In this document: piece by piece, positions 24,355-32,669 of the stretch | Numbering within the stretch: position 1 is the stretch's first letter | Layout: the number at the start of each line of letters is the position of its first letter | Source of the DNA: Tropicibacter oceani | Lineage (GTDB): Bacteria; Pseudomonadota; Alphaproteobacteria; Rhodobacterales; Rhodobacteraceae | Assembly: GCF_029958925.1 (NCBI RefSeq) | Contig: NZ_CP124616.1 | Span: forward strand, 1,860,001 to 1,924,000 | Direction of reading: 5' to 3' | DNA: 64,000 bases | Made by a program: the position numbers and the translations under genes | The notes under the pieces: generated by a model | What the model saw: only the letters and a program-made list of their open reading frames with translations | Told to the model about the DNA's origin: nothing | Database searches by the model: none

Positions 24355-26493
24355 ATGACGATTGCAGGCAACAAATGGGATAACCTTCTGACCGGAACGG
24401 CAGGGGACGACTCAATTATCGGGCGCGGGGGCAATGACACCCTGCTGGGACAGGACGGGGCCGATACCCTGAAGGGCGGCAACCAAGACGACAGCCTTGG
24501 CGGCGGTCTGGGTGATGACGTTCTTAGCGGCAACCGGCACAACGACACGCTGTATGGCAACGAAGGCAACGACAAGCTGTACGGCGGGGCGGACGACGAT
24601 CTGCTGTATGGCGGGTCGGGCAATGATACGCTGAACGGCGGCAAGGGCAGCGATGTGCTGTTTGGCGGGACGGGCGACGACATCCTGCGCGCGGCCGCCA
24701 GCGACGGCAGCGACACCATCGACGGCGGCGAGGGCAATGACCGCGCCTATCTCGCGGGCGATCAGGCGGATTATAGCGTGCAATGGCTGGGCGGGACCGA
24801 GGTTCTTTTGACCCACTCGGGCGGCAACACCACGCTGCTGCGCGACGTGGAAACCATCACGTTCGGCGATGGCACGGTGGATTTTCACACGCTGTCGGGC
24901 GCGCCGAAATACAACCTTGTGGCCACCGGCATCACCGCCGGACCGACGGTGGATCAGGGCAATTACCTGAGCATCACGCATGACTACATCGCCGCGTTCG
25001 ATCCGGTTCCGGGCGGCACGCCGGTGCAGATGACGCTGTATATCTCGACCACGCCGGACATGACCGGGGTTGTGGAAACCCGGCTGGTGACCTCGGGGTC
25101 GTTTGGCGATCGCAGCACCTTCAGCATCCCCAGCAGCGTTGAGATCGGCTGGGACTACGCCCCCGGCACCTATTACGTCATGGGCGCGATCGACACCAAC
25201 GACAGCTTTGACGAAACCGACGAGACCGACAATGCCACCGAATGGACCAGTTTCGAGGTGATCGAGACCGCGCAGCCCGTGGCCGATGCGGCGGCGACCG
25301 GGATCACCTATGAAACCCCCTGGGGCGGCGGTGATTGGGATCTGACCACCAACAACGGCAATTTCGACGTGACGGTGGATCTGGCCAACGAAAGCACGCT
25401 GAGCGGCGTGCGCGGCTTTGGCTATAGCGTGGTTCTGAGCGCGGATGCGGTGTTCGACGCCTCGGACATCGTGCTGGGCACCGGCACCATCAGCCTTGAT
25501 CCCGCAGAAACGGGCAGCGCGACAGTGAATGTCGAATTGTCGGACATTGCGGCGCCGGGCGACTATCACATCGGCGTTGTGGTCGGGGACCGGTTCTTTG
25601 ACTATGGCAGCTATGCCTATGTCGATGACGCGGACCTGTCGGACAACGTGCTGTTCACCCCGATCAGCTTTGTCGGCGGCATCACCACGGGGACCGAGGG
25701 CAATGACCTGCTGCAAGGCACGTCAGGCGACGATACGATCCTTGGGCTGGGCGGCGATGATACGCTGGCGGTCACGCTGGGCGGCGACGACTATGCCGAT
25801 GGCGGGGCGGGCACCGATGTACTGGACCTGTCGGGCATCGCGCCGCGCACGGATGGCACCGGGGTTCGGGTCTTTGATACCTATTCCGGCAATACCATCG
25901 AGGTGATCCAATATTCGCCAACGGATTTCATCGTCGTCGCGGAAAATTTCGAAGCGGTGATTGGCACCGAGGGCAATGACGAATTCACCTTTGTCGGCGG
26001 CCCCAGCGGGCTGAGCGTTTATGGCGGCGGCGGCGATGACGTCATGCTGGGCGGCGACGATCCGCATCACTACTTTGGCGGCGACGGAAACGACGTGATC
26101 ATGGGGTCAGAGGCAGGCTTTGTCTATGGCACGCCCAATGACACGATCGACGGCGGCGCGGGCGATGATTCCATCTATGGCGGGGCCGAGGACGATCTGC
26201 TGACCGGCGGCACCGGGGCGGATGTGTTCAGCTATTACGTCTATCCCGGGGATGGGTTTTACGACGACGGCAACGACACGATCACCGATTTCGACGTGAT
26301 CGAGGACGTGGTGCAGGTCACCTATGATCCAGGCACGACCGCGCCGGAACTGGCCGACATCGTCACCCAGACGCCCGAGGGCGCGCTGATCACCCTGGCC
26401 GATGGCGAATCCGTGCTGCTGCAAGGCGTCGATGCGGCGCTGTTGACCACGACCAACGTGGACTTGATCCAGGACGAATACGACATGTTCTAA
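24355..26493 (+). CDS. RTX calcium-binding secreted protein with CARDB-like domains
   Basis: A 712-residue acidic protein without N-terminal signal peptide. About ten GGxGxDxLx-type nonapeptides occupy residues 18-120 and a second block lies at about 445-640, so both ends of the protein carry calcium-binding beta-roll units. The middle (about 180-435) holds two beta-sandwich domains resembling CARDB adhesion modules (APKYNLVATGITAGPTVDQG ... DETDETDNATEW). The C-terminal portion (FDVIEDVVQVTYDP...) resembles the secretion-signal region of type I exported proteins. No ABC exporter genes are adjacent. It is probably an extracellular adhesin or matrix protein (inference). A terminator follows. 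Confidence 0.88.
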   Translation: MTIAGNKWDNLLTGTAGDDSIIGRGGNDTLLGQDGADTLKGGNQDDSLGGGLGDDVLSGNRHNDTLYGNEGNDKLYGGADDDLLYGGSGNDTLNGGKGSDVLFGGTGDDILRAAASDGSDTIDGGEGNDRAYLAGDQADYSVQWLGGTEVLLTHSGGNTTLLRDVETITFGDGTVDFHTLSGAPKYNLVATGITAGPTVDQGNYLSITHDYIAAFDPVPGGTPVQMTLYISTTPDMTGVVETRLVTSGSFGDRSTFSIPSSVEIGWDYAPGTYYVMGAIDTNDSFDETDETDNATEWTSFEVIETAQPVADAAATGITYETPWGGGDWDLTTNNGNFDVTVDLANESTLSGVRGFGYSVVLSADAVFDASDIVLGTGTISLDPAETGSATVNVELSDIAAPGDYHIGVVVGDRFFDYGSYAYVDDADLSDNVLFTPISFVGGITTGTEGNDLLQGTSGDDTILGLGGDDTLAVTLGGDDYADGGAGTDVLDLSGIAPRTDGTGVRVFDTYSGNTIEVIQYSPTDFIVVAENFEAVIGTEGNDEFTFVGGPSGLSVYGGGGDDVMLGGDDPHHYFGGDGNDVIMGSEAGFVYGTPNDTIDGGAGDDSIYGGAEDDLLTGGTGADVFSYYVYPGDGFYDDGNDTITDFDVIEDVVQVTYDPGTTAPELADIVTQTPEGALITLADGESVLLQGVDAALLTTTNVDLIQDEYDMF

Positions 26494-26523
26494 GGCGGTT
26501 ATTTGCGGTCTTTCGGGGCCTTT

Positions 26524-26555
26524 GGCGTCGCGGGGAAACCTGCGGCGCCTTTTTG
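26524..26555 (+). terminator. Intrinsic terminator of RTX gene
   Basis: GGCGTCGC ... GCGGCGCC (one G-T pair) extended by GGG/CCT pairs, followed by TTTTTG, 30 bp after the stop codon. Confidence 0.85.
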
Positions 26556-26645
26556 TTTGTTTCGGGCAGTTTGATCTGGCTCAACGCGGGTGGGCGGGCA
26601 ATATTCCAGAAGCAGGATGTATCTTTTGCACAGACAGGCCCGACC

Positions 26646-27623
26646 ATGACACAGACCGCCCTTGATCCCGCCGAACCAAGGCTTGCGCATTTTCCCGTGA
26701 CCTTCTTTGCCACCGTGATGGGGCTGGCGGGGCTGACCTTGGCGCTGCATCTGGCCGAAACGCGCTTTGGCTGGGGGCATGGCGCGTCGACCCTGGCGTT
26801 GTGGGTGACGATTGCGGATTTTGTCGGGGTGGCGCTGTTGTTCGCGCTCAAGGCGCTGCGCCATCCCGGGGCCATCGCGGGCGAATGGAACCACCCGGTC
26901 AAGCTGGCGTTTTTCCCGGCGATCTCGATTTCGCTGATGCTGATCGCGACGGCCTTGCGGGCGGATTTCGGGCAGGCTGCGCTGGTGGTCTGGAGCGTCG
27001 GGGCGGCCTTGCAGGCAGTGCTGTTCCTGTCGGTGATTTCGGGCTGGATCGGGCGCAGGCCGTTTCAGCCGATGCACATCTCACCGGCGTGGTTCATCCC
27101 GGCGGTGGGCAACGTGGTGGCGCCGGTGGCAGGGGTGTCGCTGGGCTTTGTCGAGCTGTCGTGGCTGTTCTTTGCCACAGGGCTGGTGTTCTGGATCGTG
27201 CTGCTGACGCTGGTGATGAACCGGCTGATCTTTCACGATCCGCTGCCCGGGCGGCTGTATCCGACGCTGGTGATCCTGATCGCGCCGCCTGCGGTGGGCT
27301 TTCTGGCGTGGTTGCAGCTGAACGGCGGGCAGCTGGATGCCTTTGCGCGGATTTTGTATTACGCCGGGATCACCTTTGCCGGGATCGTGGCGATGCAGGG
27401 CCCGGCGATCGCGCGGCTGCCTTTCGCGCTGTCGTGGTGGGCGCTGAGCTTTCCGATCGCGGCGCTGACCATCGCGACGCTGCGCTATGGCGCGCTGGCG
27501 GGGTCGGGGGCGCATGACCTGCTGGGCGGCGCGCTGCTGGCGCTGCTGCTGGCGGTCGTGCTGGGGCTGATCGCGCGCACCGCGCTGGCCGCAACGCGGG
27601 GCGAGATCTGCCGGCCGGAATAG
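26646..27623 (+). CDS. SLAC1/TehA-family anion channel or tellurite-resistance protein
   Basis: A 325-residue protein with about ten transmembrane helices. Start is MTQTALDPAE at 26646. The segment LAHFPVTFFATVMGLAGLTL matches the first helix of the TehA/SLAC1 family (FxxxMGxxGL), and PAWFIPAVGNVVAP is the conserved central loop. Family members conduct anions, organic acids or sulfite; some confer tellurite resistance. The gene is free-standing between a terminator and a convergent regulator gene (4 bp apart at the stops). Confidence 0.88.
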   Translation: MTQTALDPAEPRLAHFPVTFFATVMGLAGLTLALHLAETRFGWGHGASTLALWVTIADFVGVALLFALKALRHPGAIAGEWNHPVKLAFFPAISISLMLIATALRADFGQAALVVWSVGAALQAVLFLSVISGWIGRRPFQPMHISPAWFIPAVGNVVAPVAGVSLGFVELSWLFFATGLVFWIVLLTLVMNRLIFHDPLPGRLYPTLVILIAPPAVGFLAWLQLNGGQLDAFARILYYAGITFAGIVAMQGPAIARLPFALSWWALSFPIAALTIATLRYGALAGSGAHDLLGGALLALLLAVVLGLIARTALAATRGEICRPE

Positions 27624-27627
27624 CCGC

Positions 27628-28896
27628 TCAGTCCGCCTTGTCGATCCGGATCAAAGGTTGCCACTGGCCGGACAGAAGCCGGCCCAGGTGAAAGGCGGCC
27701 AGCCCGTCGCCCGGGTCGCGGGCCACCAGCCCGGCCAGCTTTTGCCGTGCACCGGCATCGCCGGCGTGCAGCGCCTGCATCGCCTGGTCGTAGGTTTGCA
27801 GCGCCTCGTCGGACATGCGGGCGGCGGGAACGGGTTCGAAACAGCGCAGCGGCGCGTCGGCGCCGCGCAGGGCCAGATCGCCGATGATGCGGCCGCGAAA
27901 CCCGTCGATCCGCCCGGCGGTGTCCTGGCTGACGCAGACCCTTGTGCCAAGCGCCTTGTTGGCGCTTTCCAGCCGCGAGGCAAGGTTCACCGCCGCGCCA
28001 TAAGCGGCATAGTCAAAGAACTTGTCGCCGCCGAAACTGCCGATGATGGCCCAGCCGGTGTGCACGCCGATGCGGGTCTGGCCCAGGGCCAGGCCGCTGC
28101 GCTGCTGCCGGGCGCGGAAGTCCTGGGAAAAGGCGTCGATGGCCAGCGCGCAATCGACGGCGGCGGCGGCGTGGTCGGGGTCGTCCAGCGGCGCGCCGAA
28201 GATGGCATAGACCGAATCCCCGATCACCTTCATCACGGTGCCGTTGTGTTCAAAGATCTGCCGGGTGATGCCGTCCAGATAGGCGTTGAGCACCGCCACC
28301 ACCTGCGCCGGGTCCGAGCTTTCGACCAGCGGCAGGAAGTTTTCCAGATCGGTAAAGACAAAGGTGGCTTCGCGCCGCTCGCCCTGGGCCTCGATCCGGG
28401 CGCCGTTGCGCTTGAGGCTGTCGATCACCGCGGGCGAGAAATAGCGCGACAGCAGGGCCTCGGTCTTTTGGGCGCGGGCGGCCTCCTGGCTCATGGTGTT
28501 CAGCTTGTCGACATGGGCCAGGCATTTGTCCAGCGTCACCGACAGATCGTCCAGTTCGATCGGCTTGGTGACAAAATCGAAGGCGCCGGCATTCATCGCG
28601 GCGCGGATGTTCCGAAGATCGCCATAGGCCGAAACGATGATGGTGGCCGGGCTGTCGGGGCGGCGCGACAGGTGCGACAGCAGGGTCAGCCCGTCCATGC
28701 GCGGCATGTTGATGTCGGACAGGACCACGTCGATGGGAGCATGGCGGTCGATCAGTTCAAGCGCCTCGATGCCATCGCCGGCAAACAGGAAATCATGACT
28801 GCCTGCCTTGATTTCATGGCGGAATTTCTGCCGGATCAGGGCCTCGACGTCGGGTTCGTCGTCGACGACCAGAATGCGCGGGGGGCGGGTGGTCAT
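27628..28896 (-). CDS. Response regulator with class III adenylate/guanylate cyclase output
   Basis: A 422-residue two-domain protein. Receiver: VDDEPD at residues 11-16, phospho-acceptor D61 (VVLSDINMPRMDG), S89 and K111. Class III cyclase domain begins about residue 175: FTDLENF (metal D183), MKVIGDSVYAIFG (K223, D227), and YGAAVNLASRLE with the transition-state Asn and Arg. Catalytic residues look intact, so phosphorylation may set cyclic nucleotide levels. A helical C-terminal piece of about 70 residues follows. The ATG at 28896 overlaps the stop of the upstream histidine kinase (ATGA), so the two form a two-component pair. Open frame further upstream is antisense noise within the kinase. 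Confidence 0.93.
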   Translation of the reverse strand: MTTRPPRILVVDDEPDVEALIRQKFRHEIKAGSHDFLFAGDGIEALELIDRHAPIDVVLSDINMPRMDGLTLLSHLSRRPDSPATIIVSAYGDLRNIRAAMNAGAFDFVTKPIELDDLSVTLDKCLAHVDKLNTMSQEAARAQKTEALLSRYFSPAVIDSLKRNGARIEAQGERREATFVFTDLENFLPLVESSDPAQVVAVLNAYLDGITRQIFEHNGTVMKVIGDSVYAIFGAPLDDPDHAAAAVDCALAIDAFSQDFRARQQRSGLALGQTRIGVHTGWAIIGSFGGDKFFDYAAYGAAVNLASRLESANKALGTRVCVSQDTAGRIDGFRGRIIGDLALRGADAPLRCFEPVPAARMSDEALQTYDQAMQALHAGDAGARQKLAGLVARDPGDGLAAFHLGRLLSGQWQPLIRIDKAD

Positions 28897-30596
28897 GGCG
28901 CGGAGCCCTGCAAGGCCATGCGCCGGGGCGCGTCCTGCGCTGCGCCTTCGGGCTGGGTCAGCGGCAGGGTGATCACAAAGCGCGCGCCGCCGTCCTGGGG
29001 ATGTTCGACGCGAATGTCGCCGCCATGCCGGTTCACGACGATGTCGTAGGAAATCGACAGGCCCAGCCCGGTGCCTTCGCCGGCGGGCTTGGTGGTGTAG
29101 AAGGGGGTAAAGATCTTTTCGGCGGCTTCGGGGGGGATGCCGTTGCCGTTGTCCTCGATCCGCGCTTCGGCCTGGCCGTCCTTGGTCAGCCGGGTCGAAA
29201 GTTTGATCAACGGGGCATAGCCCGGCTGTTCCGCCTGGCTGGACTGGCTGCGCTGATGGGTGGCGTACATGCTGTTGGAAATCACGTTGATGAAGACCCG
29301 CGACAGATCCTGCGCATGGCATTGGATCGGCGGCAGGTCCGGTGCGTAGTCGGTGACCATGTCGATGTTGAAACCTTCGAGTTCGGCGCGGGATGAATGA
29401 AAGGACAGCTTGAGCGCCTCGTTCAGGATGGCGTTCAGGCCGCTGTTTTGCAGGCTTGACGGCCCCGAACGGGAATGCAGCAGCATGGTGCGCACGATGC
29501 TGTCGGCGCGCCGCCCGTGGTCCTGAACCCGTGCCAGGTTGCCGGTGACCGTTTCGATCAGGTCGATGGCGTCGCAGGCTTGCCTGTGGTCAATGCTGCC
29601 GTCCGCGGCGCGCAGGATCTGGGCAAGTTCGGCCAGCAACTCTTGTGACAAGACCGAGAAGTTGTTGATGAAGTTCAGAGGGTTCTTGATTTCATGGGCG
29701 ATCCCGGCGGTCAGTTGGCCAAGGCTGGCCATCTTTTCCGACTGCACCAGCCTGTCCTGGGTGCGCCGCAGCCGGGTCAGCGCCTCGCGGGCATCGTCGC
29801 GGGCGCGCAGGATTTCGCCTTCGCGGGTTGTCAGCGCGTCGATGGCGGCCTTGAGTTCGCGCGTGCGCTCTCCGACCAGGGTTTCAAGGTTGTCCTGAAT
29901 GCGGCGCAACTGTTCCTTGTCGGATTTTTGCTGTTTTTGCAGGGTGTTGTAGGCGCTGGCCAGGTTGCCGAATTCATCGCCCGTGGTGACGTCGACCGCA
30001 ACGTGGCGGTTGGTTTCGCGTGCCGCGTCGATGGCCCGGCCAAACTGGCGCAGCGGCAGGCGCACCGCATACTGCAGCGCCACCAGCGCCGAAACCACCA
30101 GCGCCAGCGTCAGAAGGGCGGTGACCACGGCGGCGGTGCGCACCTGTTGCAGGCTTTCCTGCGCCAGCCGGTCGCGGGTGTAGAACAACCGGACCGTTCC
30201 CAGCACCATGGCGGGGCCCTGATCCTGCACCCGGTAGATCACCGCGCCTTGTGACAGGGCACCCTGATCCGAGGTGATCCCCGATTGCCCCAGCGGTGCC
30301 GCCAGATCGTCGCGCACCAGGATGCCGACCAGGTCCGGGTCGTTCACGATGGCATCGAGGATCAGGTCGATCTGCGTCTGGTTGAAGCTCCAGACCGGGC
30401 CGGACAGGGCGGCGGCCTGGATGCTGGCCAGTTGCGCGATGCGCTGGTCCAGCTCGGCCATGGCGGTGCGGGTGCGGTTGGTTTCCAGCAGGGCAAAGGT
30501 GGTCACGGTCACGAGAACCGTCAGCGGCACCGCGATCAGCAGGAACTTGGACGTCAGGGAGGCATTGGACCAAAATCCGATCCGTCGTCGCGCCAT
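28893..30596 (-). CDS. Membrane sensor histidine kinase partnering the cyclase regulator
   Basis: A 567-residue inner-membrane sensor. Transmembrane helices at about 17-37 and 155-177 flank a periplasmic domain of about 117 residues. Then HAMP (to about 230), a long coiled coil, HisKA with H301 (GIAHEIKNPLNF), and HATPase_c with N-box VINVISNSMYA, DNGNGIP and GTGLGLSISYDI. It is translationally coupled to the receiver-cyclase gene. A gene for a periplasmic solute-binding protein (30762) is upstream on the same strand and could provide the ligand-binding partner (inference). Confidence 0.94.
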   Translation of the reverse strand: MARRRIGFWSNASLTSKFLLIAVPLTVLVTVTTFALLETNRTRTAMAELDQRIAQLASIQAAALSGPVWSFNQTQIDLILDAIVNDPDLVGILVRDDLAAPLGQSGITSDQGALSQGAVIYRVQDQGPAMVLGTVRLFYTRDRLAQESLQQVRTAAVVTALLTLALVVSALVALQYAVRLPLRQFGRAIDAARETNRHVAVDVTTGDEFGNLASAYNTLQKQQKSDKEQLRRIQDNLETLVGERTRELKAAIDALTTREGEILRARDDAREALTRLRRTQDRLVQSEKMASLGQLTAGIAHEIKNPLNFINNFSVLSQELLAELAQILRAADGSIDHRQACDAIDLIETVTGNLARVQDHGRRADSIVRTMLLHSRSGPSSLQNSGLNAILNEALKLSFHSSRAELEGFNIDMVTDYAPDLPPIQCHAQDLSRVFINVISNSMYATHQRSQSSQAEQPGYAPLIKLSTRLTKDGQAEARIEDNGNGIPPEAAEKIFTPFYTTKPAGEGTGLGLSISYDIVVNRHGGDIRVEHPQDGGARFVITLPLTQPEGAAQDAPRRMALQGSAP

Positions 30597-30761
30597 GCCG
30601 CCTTGTCCTCCTGGGGTGTACCTGGGTGTTTGTCCGGTTCGTTAACCATTATTAACAACAAAACGGGCTTTCGCACTCATCTTTATGTTAACGCAAGGTA
30701 AATAAGAGGTTAATTTTACCGGAATTGAGGAGGGCGCGGGGCGGTCTGGCGGGCCGTTCAC

Positions 30762-31499
30762 CTAGTCGATGGTGGGGACTTCCAGCCCGTAATGCTGGTA
30801 AAGCGCGGCCAGGCGACCGCTTTTGGCCAGGGCGCGGGTGCCCTTTTGGTAAATGTCCCGAAGCGCATGGCCGCGCGGCGTGTCCGAGAACAAAAGGTAA
30901 AGGCGGGTGCCAGAGATCGGCGTGATCGTCCAGTCCTCGGGGCGGATGTCAAAGCGGGTGTCTGAGGCATTGGCCACGTCCAGGTTGGCAACCCCCGAGG
31001 CGCGGAACCGTTCCAGCGGCAACTGCAGGTCGACATAGACGTCGATGCGCCCGGCGATCAGCAGCTTGGCCGCCTGGGCGCGGCTGTCGACCTCGGTCAG
31101 GGCTTTGCCAAGGGTGGTGCTGACCTGCGGCGGGGCGGCGACGCGCAGGTTTTCCAGCTGGTCGGGGCTGGTGATGTGCAGGCCGCTGCCGGTGCGGTAC
31201 ATGGCGGCAAAGCGGGTTTCATAGATCGGCACATCGGCAAAGTTGCGATCGTCGCGCCGGAAGCCGCCGGTGAAATCCGCATCGCCCCGTTCGACCAGCG
31301 CCACGGCGCGGTTGATCGGCACGGTCTGGCGCTGCACGGTGATGCCCTGGGCGGCAAAGATCTCGGACAGCAGTTCGTTGTAGATGCCGCTGCCGTCGGG
31401 ATTGGTAAAGCCGGTCCATTCCGGGGTGGCATGGATCACGGTGTTGATCTGGTCGGCCCGGGCGGTCAGGCCCCAGCAGGCAAGGGCCATGGCCAGCAT
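30762..31499 (-). CDS. Periplasmic solute-binding protein (bacterial extracellular family 3-like)
   Basis: At least 245 residues. The signal peptide MLAMALACWGLTARA-DQ is short from the ATG at 31499. No transporter genes are adjacent. Family features include ETRFAAMYRTGSGL and AGRIDVYVDLQLPLERF (SBP_bac_3 lobe). The best Shine-Dalgarno (GGGAGGAG, about 31525-31532) is 23 bases from this ATG but ideally spaced for an ATC codon at 31517, which would add RHLLT as a positively charged n-region. A non-AUG start is therefore possible. A fair alternative job is a sensor partner for the downstream kinase-cyclase pair. Confidence 0.78.
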   Translation of the reverse strand: MLAMALACWGLTARADQINTVIHATPEWTGFTNPDGSGIYNELLSEIFAAQGITVQRQTVPINRAVALVERGDADFTGGFRRDDRNFADVPIYETRFAAMYRTGSGLHITSPDQLENLRVAAPPQVSTTLGKALTEVDSRAQAAKLLIAGRIDVYVDLQLPLERFRASGVANLDVANASDTRFDIRPEDWTITPISGTRLYLLFSDTPRGHALRDIYQKGTRALAKSGRLAALYQHYGLEVPTID

Positions 31500-31614
31500 G
31501 GTCAGCAGATGTCGGATGGCGTCTCCTCCCTTGTTGCGCTGTCCTTGCGTCAACAGTAGCGGGGGATGCGCCGGGGCGCTACCGGCGCGGGCGGTTTTGG
31601 CGCGCGCCCTGCGG

Positions 31615-32238
31615 TCATTCCAGCACAAGGTCCGGCGCATGGACGGCGCGCACGACCCGCCGGGCGTTGGGCAGATCGTTGGCCTGTGCCTTTGTCGCCG
31701 CGGCCCTGGCGTCATGGCCAAAGGACAACCAGCGCGCAATCAGCCGCCGCTCCAATTCGTCCTCGGGGACGGTCAGAAAGGCGGCCAGGTCCCAATAGGC
31801 CGCAAGATCGCGCCAGGGGTCTTCGTCCAGCAGCAGGTAGTTGCCTTCGACCACGACGATGCGGGTTTCGGGGCCAATCCGGGCGGCGCCGGCGATGGCC
31901 TCTTCGCGGCTGCGGTCAAAGACCGGCAGCAGCACGGTCTGGCCGTCGCGGATGCGGGCCAGGGCACTGGCCAGCCCGCCAAAGTCAAAGGTTTCGGGGG
32001 CGCCCTTGCGCGGCAACAGCCCCGCCGGTTCCAACAGCCGGTTGTCCAGGTGGAACCCGTCCATCGGCATCAGCACGGCGGCCTTGCCTGCCGCGGTCAG
32101 CATTTCGACCACCGCTTCGGCCAGGGTGGATTTGCCCGACCCCGGCGGACCGGCGATGGCGATCATCAGACGGGTGTCGCGGGCGGGCAGGGCGGTGATG
32201 CGCTGCACAAGGGTGCGGGCGTTGTCTTGAACGGTCAT
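31615..32238 (-). CDS. P-loop nucleoside/sugar kinase, FrcK-like
   Basis: A 207-residue kinase of the uridine kinase/pantothenate kinase-like group. Start at MTVQDNARTL (ATG 32238). Walker A is AGPPGSGKST, followed by MPMDGFHLDNRLLE (substrate loop) and VVVEGNYLLLDEDPW. This pattern is that of the small kinase encoded in rhizobial fructose (frc) operons; function as a sugar or nucleoside kinase is inferred. No transporter lies beside it. It sits 115 bp upstream of the solute-binding protein gene on the same strand. Confidence 0.8.
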   Translation of the reverse strand: MTVQDNARTLVQRITALPARDTRLMIAIAGPPGSGKSTLAEAVVEMLTAAGKAAVLMPMDGFHLDNRLLEPAGLLPRKGAPETFDFGGLASALARIRDGQTVLLPVFDRSREEAIAGAARIGPETRIVVVEGNYLLLDEDPWRDLAAYWDLAAFLTVPEDELERRLIARWLSFGHDARAAATKAQANDLPNARRVVRAVHAPDLVLE

Positions 32239-32669
32239 TGGCTGTCCTGTCTGTTGGCGGGCATCCTGCCCCAGGGCGCGCCGCCTGCCAAGACGGGCAA
32301 AGGGCAAAGGGCCGGGCGAATCGGTATTGGCGCGCGATTGCAGGGCGGTATCGGCGAATTTGCCCTTCTGCACGGGGGGTTGCGCGTGATGGGGGGAGGC
32401 TGGGCACTTTGGGTTACCTAGCGTAAAGTCATGGAATTGCGCGGCTAATCGGATTGGCGCCTGGGCGGAAACGGATATTTTCCACACTGGAAACGGAATT
32501 CGCTACGAATTGAAAGAAAGTCGTAGTTAAATCGACTTATTCCCTTTGATTGTCTGCATGTTGGCCAAGCTGCAGGCATTTGCCCTGCGCATCATTTCAC
32601 TGGCCACTGCACGCTGGCGCCGGATTGTCCGGGCAGGTCCGATCAGGACGAAAAGGAGCAAGAGCCGAG
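32239..32669. other. 431-bp intergenic region, AT-richer, with twin palindromes
   Basis: No credible gene. The left half is ordinary GC-rich sequence; the right half (about 32420-32560) is AT-rich and carries the two perfect palindromes listed separately at 32479-32511. It is likely a promoter region for the fusion gene at 32670 and perhaps for the kinase on the minus strand. Confidence 0.7.
32479..32511. promoter_or_regulatory. Two adjacent perfect palindromes
   Basis: TTTCCA-CAC-TGGAAA (32479-32493) and AATTCG-CTA-CGAATT (32497-32511), three bases apart, each 6-3-6. They lie 160-190 bp upstream of the fusion gene. Two different binding proteins or a composite operator are possible. Confidence 0.5.
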
